Positions 45,275 through 52,746 are shown, counted from the stretch's first letter. The stretch: 64,000 nt of DNA from Marinicauda algicola (GCF_017161425.1 NZ_CP071057.1:2233501-2297500), one strand, 5' to 3'. The notes: a model not told the origin generated them from the letters alone. Numbers and translations are program-made.

Positions 45275-45943
45275 ATGAAATATCGATCAGCGATATTCGT
45301 TCTCATATTATCCGCAGTTATCGCCGCCGCGATCATAGGGAATATCTTTCCCTTGCGACCAGAGGGAGTTCCAAAGGGATCTCGGAACCTCGGGAACTTA
45401 TTACAGCAATCGTATTGGATTTATTGCGATAGTTCGATCGGTGACTTGATTTATTGTGAGACATATCCTCGCACAGGCGGAGAATTCATTTCCAATGGAA
45501 TTTATATCAAAATGTCCCCAAGTGATTATCGCATTTTCCGCTCGATGCAAGAGATTTCGCCAATAGAAAAATTTTGGGACATATTTGGAAATAAAATAAA
45601 TTTTATCGATGGATTCTACTATTTTCCTGTTGCAGAACGAATTCGACCTGTCGGCGTTCGTCAAAAATGGACATATAGGTATGCAATTCGAGATTGCGCG
45701 TCAAATTTGAACAATGTTGGTGATTTCGTTTCTTATTATGCTGAGTATGCGGATTCCTCGTGGGAAGAGCACATCACGGCGCTACAGAGTGAATTTGCAG
45801 AAATTAATTTAACATTATCATCCGTTGAACCAGGTAAATTATTTGTTCATGATGAATTAGACAACATTGATGGCTATCTTCAAGAAGTAAATGTAAATTG
45901 TTTCGGTCGCTTTTACCTGGGCGTCAGTCAAACAGTCAATTAA
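45275..45943 (+). CDS. AT-rich orphan gene, exported or membrane-anchored; possible immunity protein
   Basis: 222 residues. A hydrophobic N-terminal helix (FVLILSAVIAAAIIGNIF) works as a signal anchor. The rest is rich in Tyr, Phe, Asp and Asn (e.g. YWIYCDSSIGDLIYCE, SYYAEYADSSWEEH) and contains several Cys. The gene is visibly AT-rich (many AAAT/ATTT runs) against the GC-rich genome, so recent acquisition is likely. No family was recognised. It stands immediately upstream of the orphan Rhs core fragment, where immunity genes of displaced toxin modules are typical, so an immunity function is possible but not shown. Confidence 0.55.
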   Translation: MKYRSAIFVLILSAVIAAAIIGNIFPLRPEGVPKGSRNLGNLLQQSYWIYCDSSIGDLIYCETYPRTGGEFISNGIYIKMSPSDYRIFRSMQEISPIEKFWDIFGNKINFIDGFYYFPVAERIRPVGVRQKWTYRYAIRDCASNLNNVGDFVSYYAEYADSSWEEHITALQSEFAEINLTLSSVEPGKLFVHDELDNIDGYLQEVNVNCFGRFYLGVSQTVN

Positions 45944-45960
45944 TTTTTAGGAATCTACGC

Positions 45961-47190
45961 TTGCAGGCGCAAAGCGCGCTCAGCGTCTCCTACGGCACCG
46001 CCAACGCGCTCGACCAGTATGTCAGCGTGGGCGGGGCGGGGCTCAGCCATGACGCCAACGGCAACCGGACGGGCTATGACGGCCTGTCCACCCCGCACGA
46101 CAGCGACAACCGGCTCGTCGCCGCGAGCCGGACCGGCATGAGCGTGAGCTACGAGTACGACGCGGAGGGCCGGCGGCGCAAGAAGGACTTCGCCTCGGGC
46201 GGGGCGGGCATGGCCGTGGCCTATGCCGGGGACATGGCGGTCGCCGAATACGCCTGGCCGGACCTGCGCCTGCTGCGCCGCTACATCCCCGGCGCCGGGG
46301 TGGACGACCGCATCGCGATGGTCACCTACGCGAGCTCGGGCACGGGGGCGTGTCCCTCGCCGGCGCTGCACTACTACATCCCCAACCGGCTCGGCCACGT
46401 GATCGGCATGGCCGACGAGACCGGCACGGTCACCGACCGGTATGTCTACACCCCGTTCGGCATCGAGGAGCCGCTCAACGCCAGCGGCAATCCCTACCGC
46501 TATACCGGGCGCTATTACGACGCGGAGACCGGGCTCTACAACTACCGCGCCCGCTATTACGATCCCGAACACGGAAGGTTCCTGGAGACCGACCCGGTGC
46601 TGTATGCGGATCAGATGAACCTCTATACCTATGTCGGCAACGATCCGCTCAATGCGACGGATCCGACGGGGGAAGAGTCATATCTGGTCTCGCGCCCAGT
46701 TATCGTCCTAGGCGTCAATACAGGCCGCGACCATATGTTCGTGGTAGTTACCGACGGCCCGATGGGGGATGTTGTCGCACGATTTTCCTACGGCCCCGAC
46801 CAAATGAGAGACGGACAGTTGGTCTCCCATTCTGCAAGTCGCAATCAGGCCACCGGGACCAACGAGGACGACGTAGCAGCTTTCAATGCCATTCGAGATG
46901 GAGCGGATGCTGCCGCAGATGCCGGAATTACCTTCGCTCAGATTGATGCCTCAGATGAGGCGGTAATCGCATCGGGTAGAGCAGTCGACACCACACTCGG
47001 AACTATCGAGCAGCCGGGACCGGTCGAATACGATATGGTGCCGAATGATCGAAGCGATGGAGCCAACAGTAATTCGGCAGCAATGGCAGTTGCCAACCGG
47101 GCGAATCCGAATGTCCAACAAGCTCTACCACCTAATTCGAACCCGCCCGGCGCCGAATACGAGGACAGGATACCGGAGAACAACCAATGA
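45961..47190 (+). CDS. orphan Rhs core C-terminus with variable toxin-like domain
   Basis: 410 codons from a TTG at 45961 that has AGGA eight bases upstream. Residues ~1-240 are Rhs/YD-repeat core: LSHDANGNRTGYDG, VSYEYDAEGRRRKKD, YRYTGRYYDAETGLYNYR, ARYYDPEHGRFLETDP, and the closing VGNDPLNATDPTG, after which a ~170-residue variable domain begins. This domain contains GRDHMFVVVTDGPMG and later NSNSAAMAVANRA; a His early and a polar N-S-N-S helix later recall permuted papain/NlpC-like folds, but the nucleophile Cys is absent, so the mechanism is open. The N-terminal Rhs barrel, secretion modules and any translated upstream part are missing. The next gene starts in its stop codon. Confidence 0.7.
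   Translation: MQAQSALSVSYGTANALDQYVSVGGAGLSHDANGNRTGYDGLSTPHDSDNRLVAASRTGMSVSYEYDAEGRRRKKDFASGGAGMAVAYAGDMAVAEYAWPDLRLLRRYIPGAGVDDRIAMVTYASSGTGACPSPALHYYIPNRLGHVIGMADETGTVTDRYVYTPFGIEEPLNASGNPYRYTGRYYDAETGLYNYRARYYDPEHGRFLETDPVLYADQMNLYTYVGNDPLNATDPTGEESYLVSRPVIVLGVNTGRDHMFVVVTDGPMGDVVARFSYGPDQMRDGQLVSHSASRNQATGTNEDDVAAFNAIRDGADAAADAGITFAQIDASDEAVIASGRAVDTTLGTIEQPGPVEYDMVPNDRSDGANSNSAAMAVANRANPNVQQALPPNSNPPGAEYEDRIPENNQ
46628..46673 (+). repeat. Rhs core-end direct repeat, copy 1
   Basis: 46 bases encoding the end of the Rhs core (VGNDPLNATDPTG). It recurs at 48500-48545 with three mismatches. The segment just before the variable toxin region is where recombination swaps Rhs C-termini. Confidence 0.85.
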
Positions 47191-47543
47191 AGATTGCCTT
47201 GTTTACTATTGCCGCCGCAGCCTTGGCAGTTATTGCAATTTTCCTTAGCGACGCGCTAAATCGGGCGGCGGTCGGATTGAATAGTGAAGGCAGCAGGGAA
47301 TCAGGCAAGAAATTCGGGATCAAAATAGGCACTTCATTTGATGAGGCACTTCAAATACTGCAGCAAAAGGGATTCAATCTGGTGACGTATGGCGAGGAAG
47401 TTCGATGCTCCTACGTTGAGCGAGATCGCTACAATGGGTATCAATTTTACGATGACTCATGGCGAAAAGCCTCGGTCTGTCTGGCGGTTGTGGACCAGGA
47501 GGTAGTCGCCATTTCGTGGTGGGTGAATCCTTTCACGCCGTGA
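47187..47543 (+). CDS. putative Rhs immunity protein (membrane-anchored)
   Basis: 118 residues. A hydrophobic N-terminal helix (ALFTIAAAALAVIAIFL) is followed by a small domain with DEALQILQQKGFNLV, then two Cys, and WRKASVCLAVVDQEVVAISWWV at the C-terminus. It starts at the ATG that overlaps the stop of the Rhs toxin (ATGA), the typical coupling of Rhs toxin and immunity genes. The membrane or periplasmic location predicted by the anchor suggests that the cognate toxin acts in the envelope or periplasm. No family recognised; immunity function is inference from gene order. Confidence 0.62.
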   Translation: MKIALFTIAAAALAVIAIFLSDALNRAAVGLNSEGSRESGKKFGIKIGTSFDEALQILQQKGFNLVTYGEEVRCSYVERDRYNGYQFYDDSWRKASVCLAVVDQEVVAISWWVNPFTP

Positions 47544-47732
47544 TTAGAGAGCGGTAGAGGGACATACGCTGTGCTGGCACTATTGGACCCTCGTGGGCAT
47601 GCTGCACTATCGCAGCGGCAAAAGCGGACTATCTCGCCCTCACCGGCCTAACCGTCGCCGGGCTCGAGACGCAAATAGCTTGGGAATATCTGGGGAAACA
47701 TCTCAATTTCCGGGGCGAAGACCTGTTCGGGA

Positions 47733-47954
47733 GTATGGCCGGCGGGCACGCCGGTCGACTCCGCCAATCCGACGCGCTGCCGCGACACGGCCGGATCGAT
47801 CTGGTACGTGCTCAATAGCTATGACACCAGCGGCCGGCTGATCATGGAGGACATGGGCCACGCCGGGGTGACCGGCAAGATGCGTTACGAGTACGACCTC
47901 AACGGTAATCGCACGCGCATCTACTGGCCGGACGTCAATTTCTTCCACGCCCGG
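47733..47954 (+). pseudogene. Rhs YD-repeat core fragment interrupted by a 161-bp element
   Basis: Frame reading PAGTPVDSANPTRCRDTAG, SYDTSGRLIMEDMGHAG and KMRYEYDLNGNRTRIYWPD is Rhs/YD-repeat sequence and stops at VNFFHA where the repeated element at 47955 begins. The frame has no start of its own; the sequence before it (47544-47732) has no clear Rhs frame. The matching continuation 'DALDRMT' appears at 49377, about 1.4 kb downstream, which suggests that a larger Rhs gene was split here. Confidence 0.7.
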
Positions 47955-48115
47955 GAAAACGGGGACACACACCCATTTCCGGGTTCGGCCGGATGTCTCG
48001 GTACCGCGCCGGTCCGGAAGGCTGTCGAAATCAACTTGCGCGGGACGGGGGTTCGCACGAGGATGCGTCACCCGCCCCTGGTTAGGCATAAAATGGTGTG
48101 GGTCCCCAATTTTCC
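47955..48115. mobile_element. 161-bp MITE-like element, copy 1
   Basis: 161 bases repeated at 48639-48799 with one mismatch (48002/48686). Ends are imperfect inverted repeats of about 25 bases: GAAAACGGGGACACACACC at the left and, on the reverse strand, GAAAATTGGGGACCCACACC at the right, sharing GAAAA, GGGGAC, CACACC and ATTT. No transposase inside. The ends recall sequences around REP-associated tyrosine-transposase sites, but this is from memory only. It lies inside Rhs core sequence. Confidence 0.75.
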
Positions 48116-48116
48116 C

Positions 48117-48199
48117 CTGCGGATCGTCTCGGCGCAAGTATTAATCAAGGCATGGAGCGGATCACCGAGGGCTGCCTTCCGTCGGATTTCAATCAATGA
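48117..48199 (+). pseudogene. tail of a frameshifted Rhs toxin, coupled to the gene at 48196
   Basis: In the frame after the MITE the sequence reads PADRLGASINQGMERITEG and ends with a TGA at 48197-48199, inside the ATGA that begins the next gene. The core fragment upstream of the MITE is in a different frame, so the toxin is broken. Only the coupling geometry is left as evidence. Confidence 0.45.
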
Positions 48200-48438
48200 G
48201 CGCATCGATACTTCTAAAAAATAGGCTCCGATCCATCATATTCGCGATCAAGTTGATCGGTATTTTCGCGGTTCTTGGCGGGCTTGTTTCGCTTTTGACA
48301 GGAGGGGTGGATAGTATGATTCAATATGTACAGGAAAACTGGTTGCGAGCCCTATATGGCGCGTTGGTTGTTGCCGTTGTTCATCTGACCGCCACCATTG
48401 TTTTGATTCCAACCGACCGGTCGGGTGGGCGCTCCTGA
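48196..48438 (+). CDS. small two-helix membrane protein, putative immunity protein
   Basis: 80 residues. Two hydrophobic segments (IIFAIKLIGIFAVLGGLVSLL and LRALYGALVVAVVHLTATIVL) joined by a short loop, with a charged C-terminus (PTDRSGGRS). The ATG at 48196 sits in the stop codon of a toxin-tail frame (ATGA), the same geometry as the pairs at 47187 and 48990. Short two-helix membrane proteins are common as immunity partners of pore-forming or membrane-acting toxins, but the toxin here is lost, so this remains an inference. No ribosome site of its own, which agrees with coupling. Confidence 0.5.
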   Translation: MSASILLKNRLRSIIFAIKLIGIFAVLGGLVSLLTGGVDSMIQYVQENWLRALYGALVVAVVHLTATIVLIPTDRSGGRS

Positions 48439-48499
48439 TGCTGCCGTTCGGTCGGCGTCGTGCTTACGGGATGACTGAGCCTAGCCTGACTCACAGAGG

Positions 48500-48545
48500 C
48501 CTATGTCGGGAATGATCCGCTCAATGCGACGGACCCGACGGGGGA
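48500..48545 (+). repeat. Rhs core-end direct repeat, copy 2
   Basis: Second copy of the 46-base core-end sequence (three mismatches to 46628-46673). After this copy the variable region is entirely different from that at 46674, as expected for alternative toxin C-termini. Confidence 0.85.
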
Positions 48546-48638
48546 GCAGGCTCACGATATAATCCGGACTACGGAGCACCACCACAGAACGGAGAACACA
48601 GATGGCTCCGTCACGGTGCAACGAGATCGAACTATTCC

Positions 48639-48799
48639 GGAAAACGGGGACACACACCCATTTCCGGGTTCGGCCGGATGTCTCGATACCGCGCCGGTCC
48701 GGAAGGCTGTCGAAATCAACTTGCGCGGGACGGGGGTTCGCACGAGGATGCGTCACCCGCCCCTGGTTAGGCATAAAATGGTGTGGGTCCCCAATTTTC
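48639..48799. mobile_element. 161-bp MITE-like element, copy 2
   Basis: Same orientation as copy 1, one mismatch, inserted in the variable region of the second Rhs toxin. The flanking bases are not an obvious target-site duplication. The near identity shows recent duplication or gene conversion. Confidence 0.75.
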
Positions 48800-48989
48800 G
48801 ACAGGTCGCCAGCGGGTTTCGCATTGCTCTCACAGGTAATCGCACCGGGCATGCATATGGCAGATGGCCTCACTATCATCGAAGAGGTGAGCTTGGTCCG
48901 GACGGGATTCCGAGAAGCGGCCAAGGGATTGGCCGGCATCGGCCGTGGGAAAGGAAAGAAGGTGACCAAAGCTGGTGGGATCGATTCTA

Positions 48990-49304
48990 ATGTGGTTTCT
49001 AAACGATAGCATTGGTGATCGGATTCCTGGCGATGTCACCGCATATGAATCCAAGGAAGGAATTCTGAATTACGTCGAATATTGGTTTACGGATTATCCC
49101 CATCTCGTGTTTGACCACACTGGGAGAACGTTTAAGATTCATAGGTTTGGTCAATCCATGTATATCGTCCCGCACGAACCGCCACTTTCCCTTCAAGAAT
49201 TCAAAATTATGGTCGGCAAATCGGACCTAAACAGGTTATTCAAAATAGCTATTGATGAGGCGAATTCTTTCCTGGATGTGGAAAGAATTCTATCATCAAA
49301 ATGA
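48990..49304 (+). CDS. putative Rhs immunity protein
   Basis: 104 residues starting MWFLNDSIGDRIPGDVTAYE. ATG 48990 overlaps the TAA of the toxin frame (TAATG); an upstream GTG at 48975 would extend into the toxin. A compact acidic protein (VEYWFTDYPHLVFDHTGR, PPLSLQEFKIMVGK) without signal or membrane helix, so a cytoplasmic antidote to a cytoplasmic toxin is likely. It is AT-richer than the genome. No named family was recognised. Immunity is inferred only from the coupled position after the Rhs C-terminus. Confidence 0.62.
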   Translation: MWFLNDSIGDRIPGDVTAYESKEGILNYVEYWFTDYPHLVFDHTGRTFKIHRFGQSMYIVPHEPPLSLQEFKIMVGKSDLNRLFKIAIDEANSFLDVERILSSK

Positions 49305-49376
49305 TGGCGCAGTGGTGAAGTGATCTTCGGCTCTCCTCCATCCAGTGCGAGAGCCCGCAGGTCATTTGGTCCTCGG

Positions 49377-49615
49377 CTAATGAGCGACGCGCTGGACCGG
49401 ATGACGACGGTGTCGCTGTCGACCCACGGGGTGATCGGGCATTATTACTACCAGGAATACACGGGCCGGCTGGCGACCCGGTATTTCGGGAGCAGCTGGT
49501 GGGGGGACGGCTCGGCGGAAGGGTAGATCAGCCATTGCTGGGATGCGGACGGGGACCTGAACCGCCAGGCGCTGCGCTCGAAGCACCGGACAAACACCTG
49601 TTTCCTCGTCCCGTC
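49377..49615 (+). pseudogene. Rhs core remnants in two frames
   Basis: The first frame reads ALDRMTTVSLSTHGVIGH and YYYQEYTGRLATRYFG with a stop at 49524; a second frame shortly after reads CWDADGDLNRQALRS. Both are YD/Rhs-type core, out of frame with each other. It may be the continuation of the core broken at 47954. This marks the right edge of the Rhs region; conserved housekeeping genes start at 49684 on the other strand. Confidence 0.6.
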
Positions 49616-49683
49616 CCTAGAATCAGCGCGAACCCGTCCGTGCGAAGCGACAGCCCCGCGGGCAAAGTTCACGCCCGCCCCGC

Positions 49684-50040
49684 CTACCCCCGCCCCATCT
49701 TCGCCTGCGCCACCTTCGCGCGGTATTCCGCCATCAGCTCGCCGGCATTCTCGCCGAGCTCGCGGATGAGGTCGAAGGAGAAGATCCCCGAATTGTGGCC
49801 GTCGGAGAAGGTCAGGCGCACCGCGTAGCGGCCCACGGGCTCGGCCTGCGTGACCTCGACCTGTTCCTTGCCGGTGACGAGCTTCTTCTGGTCGGGGGCG
49901 TGGCCCTGCACCTCGGCGGACGGGCTTTCCACGCGCAGGAGCTCGTAGGGCACGCGCACGGTGACGCCGTCGTCGAACGTGGCGTGCAGGGCCCGGTCGG
50001 AACTCCTGAAGGCGAGGCGGGTGGGCCAGGGCCGAGCCAT
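49684..50040 (-). CDS. DUF971 domain protein (gamma-butyrobetaine hydroxylase-like N-terminal)
   Basis: 118 residues. Single DUF971 domain: ALHATFDDGVTVRVPYELLRV, EPVGRYAVRLTFSDGHNSGIF and FSFDLIRELGE are the core strands. In the family this domain occurs alone in bacteria (often linked to Fe-S cluster handling) or as the N-terminus of GBBH. The ATG at 50040 is two bases after the stop of the Trm112-like gene (TGAGCATG). Part of a compact - strand operon with Trm112 and Lon-N genes. Confidence 0.82.
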   Translation of the reverse strand: MARPWPTRLAFRSSDRALHATFDDGVTVRVPYELLRVESPSAEVQGHAPDQKKLVTGKEQVEVTQAEPVGRYAVRLTFSDGHNSGIFSFDLIRELGENAGELMAEYRAKVAQAKMGRG

Positions 50041-50042
50041 GC

Positions 50043-50255
50043 TCAATCGCCCAGTTCGCGCGCTTCCTCGGGCAGCATGATCGGCACGCCCTCGCGGATC
50101 GGATAGGCCAGGCCGGCCGATCTCGAGATCAGCTCGTTCGCCTCGCGGTCGTATTCGAGCCGCCCGCGCGTGACCGGGCAGACGAGGATTTCGAGAAGCT
50201 TGGGATCGACCTCGCTGATGCGCGGCCGGGCCGGTTTTTCGGTATCGGTGCTCAT
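50043..50255 (-). CDS. Trm112/UPF0434 family protein
   Basis: 70 residues. Contains [17 protein letters not shown] and [22 protein letters not shown], the standard features of YcaR/Trm112-like proteins. Family members support methyltransferases or other enzymes. Only one of the usual Cys (CPVT) is visible, so zinc binding is doubtful, as in many UPF0434 proteins. In operon with DUF971 (two bases) and after the Lon-N gene. Confidence 0.85.
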   Translation of the reverse strand: MSTDTEKPARPRISEVDPKLLEILVCPVTRGRLEYDREANELISRSAGLAYPIREGVPIMLPEEARELGD

Positions 50256-50295
50256 GGGGTTTGTCTTACGCCTTCATCGCGGGCGCGCCAAGCCG

Positions 50296-50934
50296 TCAGG
50301 CGCCGGGATGACCGCCGGAGGTGTCGAGCGCCAGGCTCATCATCGCCGACAGGGTGCGCAGGCGGGCGACCGGGTCGGGCGCCTCCAGGAGGGCCTGCTT
50401 GGCCGCCGCGTCGAACGGGGCGGCCATGGCCACCTTGTCCGCGATGCGGGTCAGCGGCGCGCCGGAAAGGGACTCCCAGTCGGCCTCGAGGCCGGCATGG
50501 GCGAAGAAGCGCTGCAGCAGGGCGAGGAAATCCTCGCGCGCGATCCCCGCCTGCCCCGCCGGCGCCGCGAGATCGCCGGCGAAGGGCGCATAGTCGGCCC
50601 GGGCGAGCCGGTAGGGCGTGGGCCGGTCGATCTCCGCGGCGAGCGCGAAGCGCGCCACGCCCTCGAGCACGATGAGATAGCGCCCGTCTTCGGTCTCGGC
50701 GTGGCTGGCGATGCGGCCGGCGCAGCCCACGGCCTCGAGGCGCGGTCTGTCGCGCGGGCCGTCCCGGCGCGGCTGCACGATGCCAAGAAATCCGTGCGCG
50801 GCCACGGCGTCGTCGACCATGTTGAGATAGCGCGGCTCGAACACGTTCAGCGGCAGGTGCTCGCCGGGCAGGAGGATGCAGCCCCGGATCGGGAAGAGCG
50901 GCAATTCCTCGGGGGGCCGGAGGGCCTCGTTCAT
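50296..50934 (-). CDS. LON peptidase N-terminal (substrate-binding) domain protein
   Basis: 212 residues, a stand-alone Lon-N domain without AAA+ or protease domains. Seen: LPLFPIRGCILLPGEHLPLNVFEPRY, GFLGIVQPR, GCAGRI and RYLIVLEGVARFAL. It binds unfolded segments by analogy to Lon, but the cellular role of the single-domain proteins is not established. 40 bases upstream of the Trm112 start, so co-transcribed. Confidence 0.88.
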   Translation of the reverse strand: MNEALRPPEELPLFPIRGCILLPGEHLPLNVFEPRYLNMVDDAVAAHGFLGIVQPRRDGPRDRPRLEAVGCAGRIASHAETEDGRYLIVLEGVARFALAAEIDRPTPYRLARADYAPFAGDLAAPAGQAGIAREDFLALLQRFFAHAGLEADWESLSGAPLTRIADKVAMAAPFDAAAKQALLEAPDPVARLRTLSAMMSLALDTSGGHPGA

Positions 50935-51016
50935 GGCGGTCCTTCTTCAGGCTGCGTCCGCCGCGAATCTAGGCCGGCCCGGCGCTCGCGGCGAGCGGCG
51001 CGGCTGCGGCCGGCCT

Positions 51017-51976
51017 TCAGCTGAACAGGATCGAGGACAGCCTGCGCCGGCCGGACTTCGCGAGCTCGGACGCCGGGCCCGCCGCGTCGAACACCTTGAG
51101 CAGGAGCTGGCGCGCCGCACCCTCCTCATGGTCGCGGTCGATGCGGATGCTCTCCAGCAGCTGGTCGGCCGCGCCGGACAGGTCGCCCGACGCGATCAGG
51201 GCCCGGCCAAGTTCCAGGCGCGCGCCCGCATCGCCGGGCTGTCGTGCGACCTCGGCCTGGAGGGCGGCGAGATCGCCGCTGCCCTCCACTTCGGAGGAGA
51301 GTTCCATCGCGGCGCGCACGCCGGCGATCGCGGGGTCGGACTTCTTCGTCTCCGGCACCGAATCCAGGATCTCCTTCGCGCGGTCCGCGTCGCCGGCCGC
51401 CAGATGCACGCGGGCGAGCCCGGCGACCGCGCGCGCGTTCTCAGGGTCCTTCTGCAGGGCGGCCGCGAAGTCCTGCGCCGCGCCGCCGGCATCGCCCTCG
51501 GCCATCGCGGCCTCCGCGCGCTCGACGAGGGCCTCGACCTCGCCGCTGTCGACATCGCCGGCCAGGCGGGCGATGAAGTCGCGGATCTGGCTCTCGGGAA
51601 GGGCGCCCATGAAGCCGTCGACCGGCTGGCCGTTCTGGAAGGCGATCACGGCCGGGATCGACTGGATGCGCAGCTGTCCGGCGATGCCGGGGTTTTCGTC
51701 GATATTGATCTTGACGAGCCTCACCGCGCCGGCGGCCTTCCTCACCGCGCTTTCCAGCACGGGGGTCAGCTGGCGGCAGGGCCCGCACCAGGGCGCCCAG
51801 AAATCGACCAGCACCGGCACCTCGCGCGAGGGCTCGACGACATCCTTCATGAAGCTCTGGTCGGTGCCCTCCCTGATCAGCTCGCCGGCCGGGGAGGAGG
51901 TCGCGCCCTCGCGGGCGGGCTGAGGCGCGGACGGCGCGGCCGCTTGCGGGCGGCCGTCGGGACCGAGAATGGACAT
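51017..51976 (-). CDS. ybbN: co-chaperone YbbN-like thioredoxin/TPR protein
   Basis: 319 residues. Residues 1-30 are a flexible leader, then a thioredoxin domain with the active site WAPWCGPC at about 60-68 (both redox Cys present), followed by a C-terminal TPR region (SGEVEALVERAEAAMAEGDAGGAA, AALQKDPENARAVAGLARVHLA). In E. coli YbbN lacks both active-site Cys; here WCGPC is complete, so redox activity is plausible. It acts with DnaK/GroEL in protein folding. The start at 51976 follows AGGAAGAG. The last gene before the Lon-N operon. Confidence 0.88.
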   Translation of the reverse strand: MSILGPDGRPQAAAPSAPQPAREGATSSPAGELIREGTDQSFMKDVVEPSREVPVLVDFWAPWCGPCRQLTPVLESAVRKAAGAVRLVKINIDENPGIAGQLRIQSIPAVIAFQNGQPVDGFMGALPESQIRDFIARLAGDVDSGEVEALVERAEAAMAEGDAGGAAQDFAAALQKDPENARAVAGLARVHLAAGDADRAKEILDSVPETKKSDPAIAGVRAAMELSSEVEGSGDLAALQAEVARQPGDAGARLELGRALIASGDLSGAADQLLESIRIDRDHEEGAARQLLLKVFDAAGPASELAKSGRRRLSSILFS

Positions 51977-52058
51977 GGTGCTCTTCCTTGCCTCGTGGGT
52001 CTGAAACTTGCCGCCTAGTTGGCGTCGGGCGCGTGCGGTTGCAAGCGTGCGTGTGACG

Positions 52059-52601
52059 TCAACCGCGTTCGCCGCCGGTGAGGTCCATGATTTCCGGCTC
52101 GCGCCCCAGCGCGCGCAGGAACCTGACCAGACCGGCGCGCGAGATCGCGGTCGTCGCATCGTTCCTCATCGGGTGAAAGTTGACGATATCGTGCGCCATC
52201 AGCGCGGCGTCGAGCACGAAGCGCACGCGCCTGTCCGGATCGTTGACCAGCGCGAACGCGGTCACCGAGCCGGGCGTCACGCCGAGCGCCTCTTCCAGCA
52301 GCTCCGCCTTGCCGAAGGAGAACCGCCCGCAGCCCAGCGGCCGGTGCAGGGTCTTGAGGTCGACCTCGGTGGAGTGCAGGGCCGAGACGAGGACGAGATT
52401 GTCCTTCTTGTCCTTGAGAAACAGGTTCTTGGTGTGCCCGCCGGGGAGCTCCGCCTTGATCTGCTCGCTTTCCGCCACGGTGAAGACCGGCGGGTGATCC
52501 ACCGTGGTGTGCGCGATGCCCAGCGCGTCGAGAAAGGCGAGCAGGCCCGCGCGGTCGACGGGCGGGGCGGGCGGCCTGGGCAGGGCGGTTTCGGCGGTCA
52601 T
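52059..52601 (-). CDS. prolyl-tRNA editing protein ProX/YbaK-type deacylase
   Basis: 180 residues. Domain of the YbaK/ProXp family, which deacylates mischarged tRNA-Pro. Seen: [32 protein letters not shown] (the KNLFLKDKK motif with the catalytic Lys), [19 protein letters not shown] and [13 protein letters not shown]. The form without a ProRS fusion is common in alphaproteobacteria. The ATG at 52601 is followed by [10 protein letters not shown]; an upstream ATG at 52649 adds a non-homologous 16-residue leader. Divergent from tRNA-Gly. Confidence 0.9.
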   Translation of the reverse strand: MTAETALPRPPAPPVDRAGLLAFLDALGIAHTTVDHPPVFTVAESEQIKAELPGGHTKNLFLKDKKDNLVLVSALHSTEVDLKTLHRPLGCGRFSFGKAELLEEALGVTPGSVTAFALVNDPDRRVRFVLDAALMAHDIVNFHPMRNDATTAISRAGLVRFLRALGREPEIMDLTGGERG

Positions 52602-52676
52602 GCCCCTTTCCTGCCCGCTCGCGCGCGCGCCTGCAAGCCAGCTGAACAAACTGCAGGAATCCGCCCTTGCGAAGGC

Positions 52677-52705
52677 TTGCCAAAGCGATCACGATGGGCG
52701 ATATA
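52677..52705 (+). promoter_or_regulatory. candidate promoter of tRNA-Gly
   Basis: TTGCCA (52677-52682), a 17-base spacer and GATATA (52700-52705) give a good -35/-10 pair about 40 bases upstream of the mature tRNA 5' end. Confidence 0.55.
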
Positions 52706-52746
52706 CCGCGCCTCCCCGGCGAGGCCGGGCCCCGAAGACGCATCGA

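Larger units (their letters stand above)
48490..48990 (+). pseudogene. Rhs core end plus second toxin domain, with MITE copy 2 inserted in frame
   Basis: The reading frame is open from the TGA at 48487-48489 to the TAA at 48988-48990 but has no start at its head. It begins EAYVGNDPLNATDPTG (Rhs core end), continues DIIRTTEHHHRTENTDGSV, then crosses the MITE (48639-48799) without a stop, and ends with ALTGNRTGHAYGRWPHYHRR, GQGIGRHRPWE and DQSWWDRF. I recall HYHRR...GQGIGRHRPWE as a C-terminal signature in other Rhs toxins. The His/Arg-rich end may be a nuclease, unproven. Toxin activity is probably destroyed by the insertion. The immunity gene at 48990 starts in its stop codon. Confidence 0.65.

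Noticed and set aside
45898-45960. Upstream ATG that would extend the orphan Rhs frame into the AT-rich gene
   Set aside because: The extra 21 residues lie inside the preceding gene in another frame and have no Rhs character; the TTG at 45961 has a better ribosome site.
45961-49615. CRISPR array or prophage remnant as explanation for the accessory region
   Set aside because: There are only two copies of the 161-bp element and no short regularly spaced repeats, cas, integrase, capsid or tail genes. The frames are Rhs-derived.
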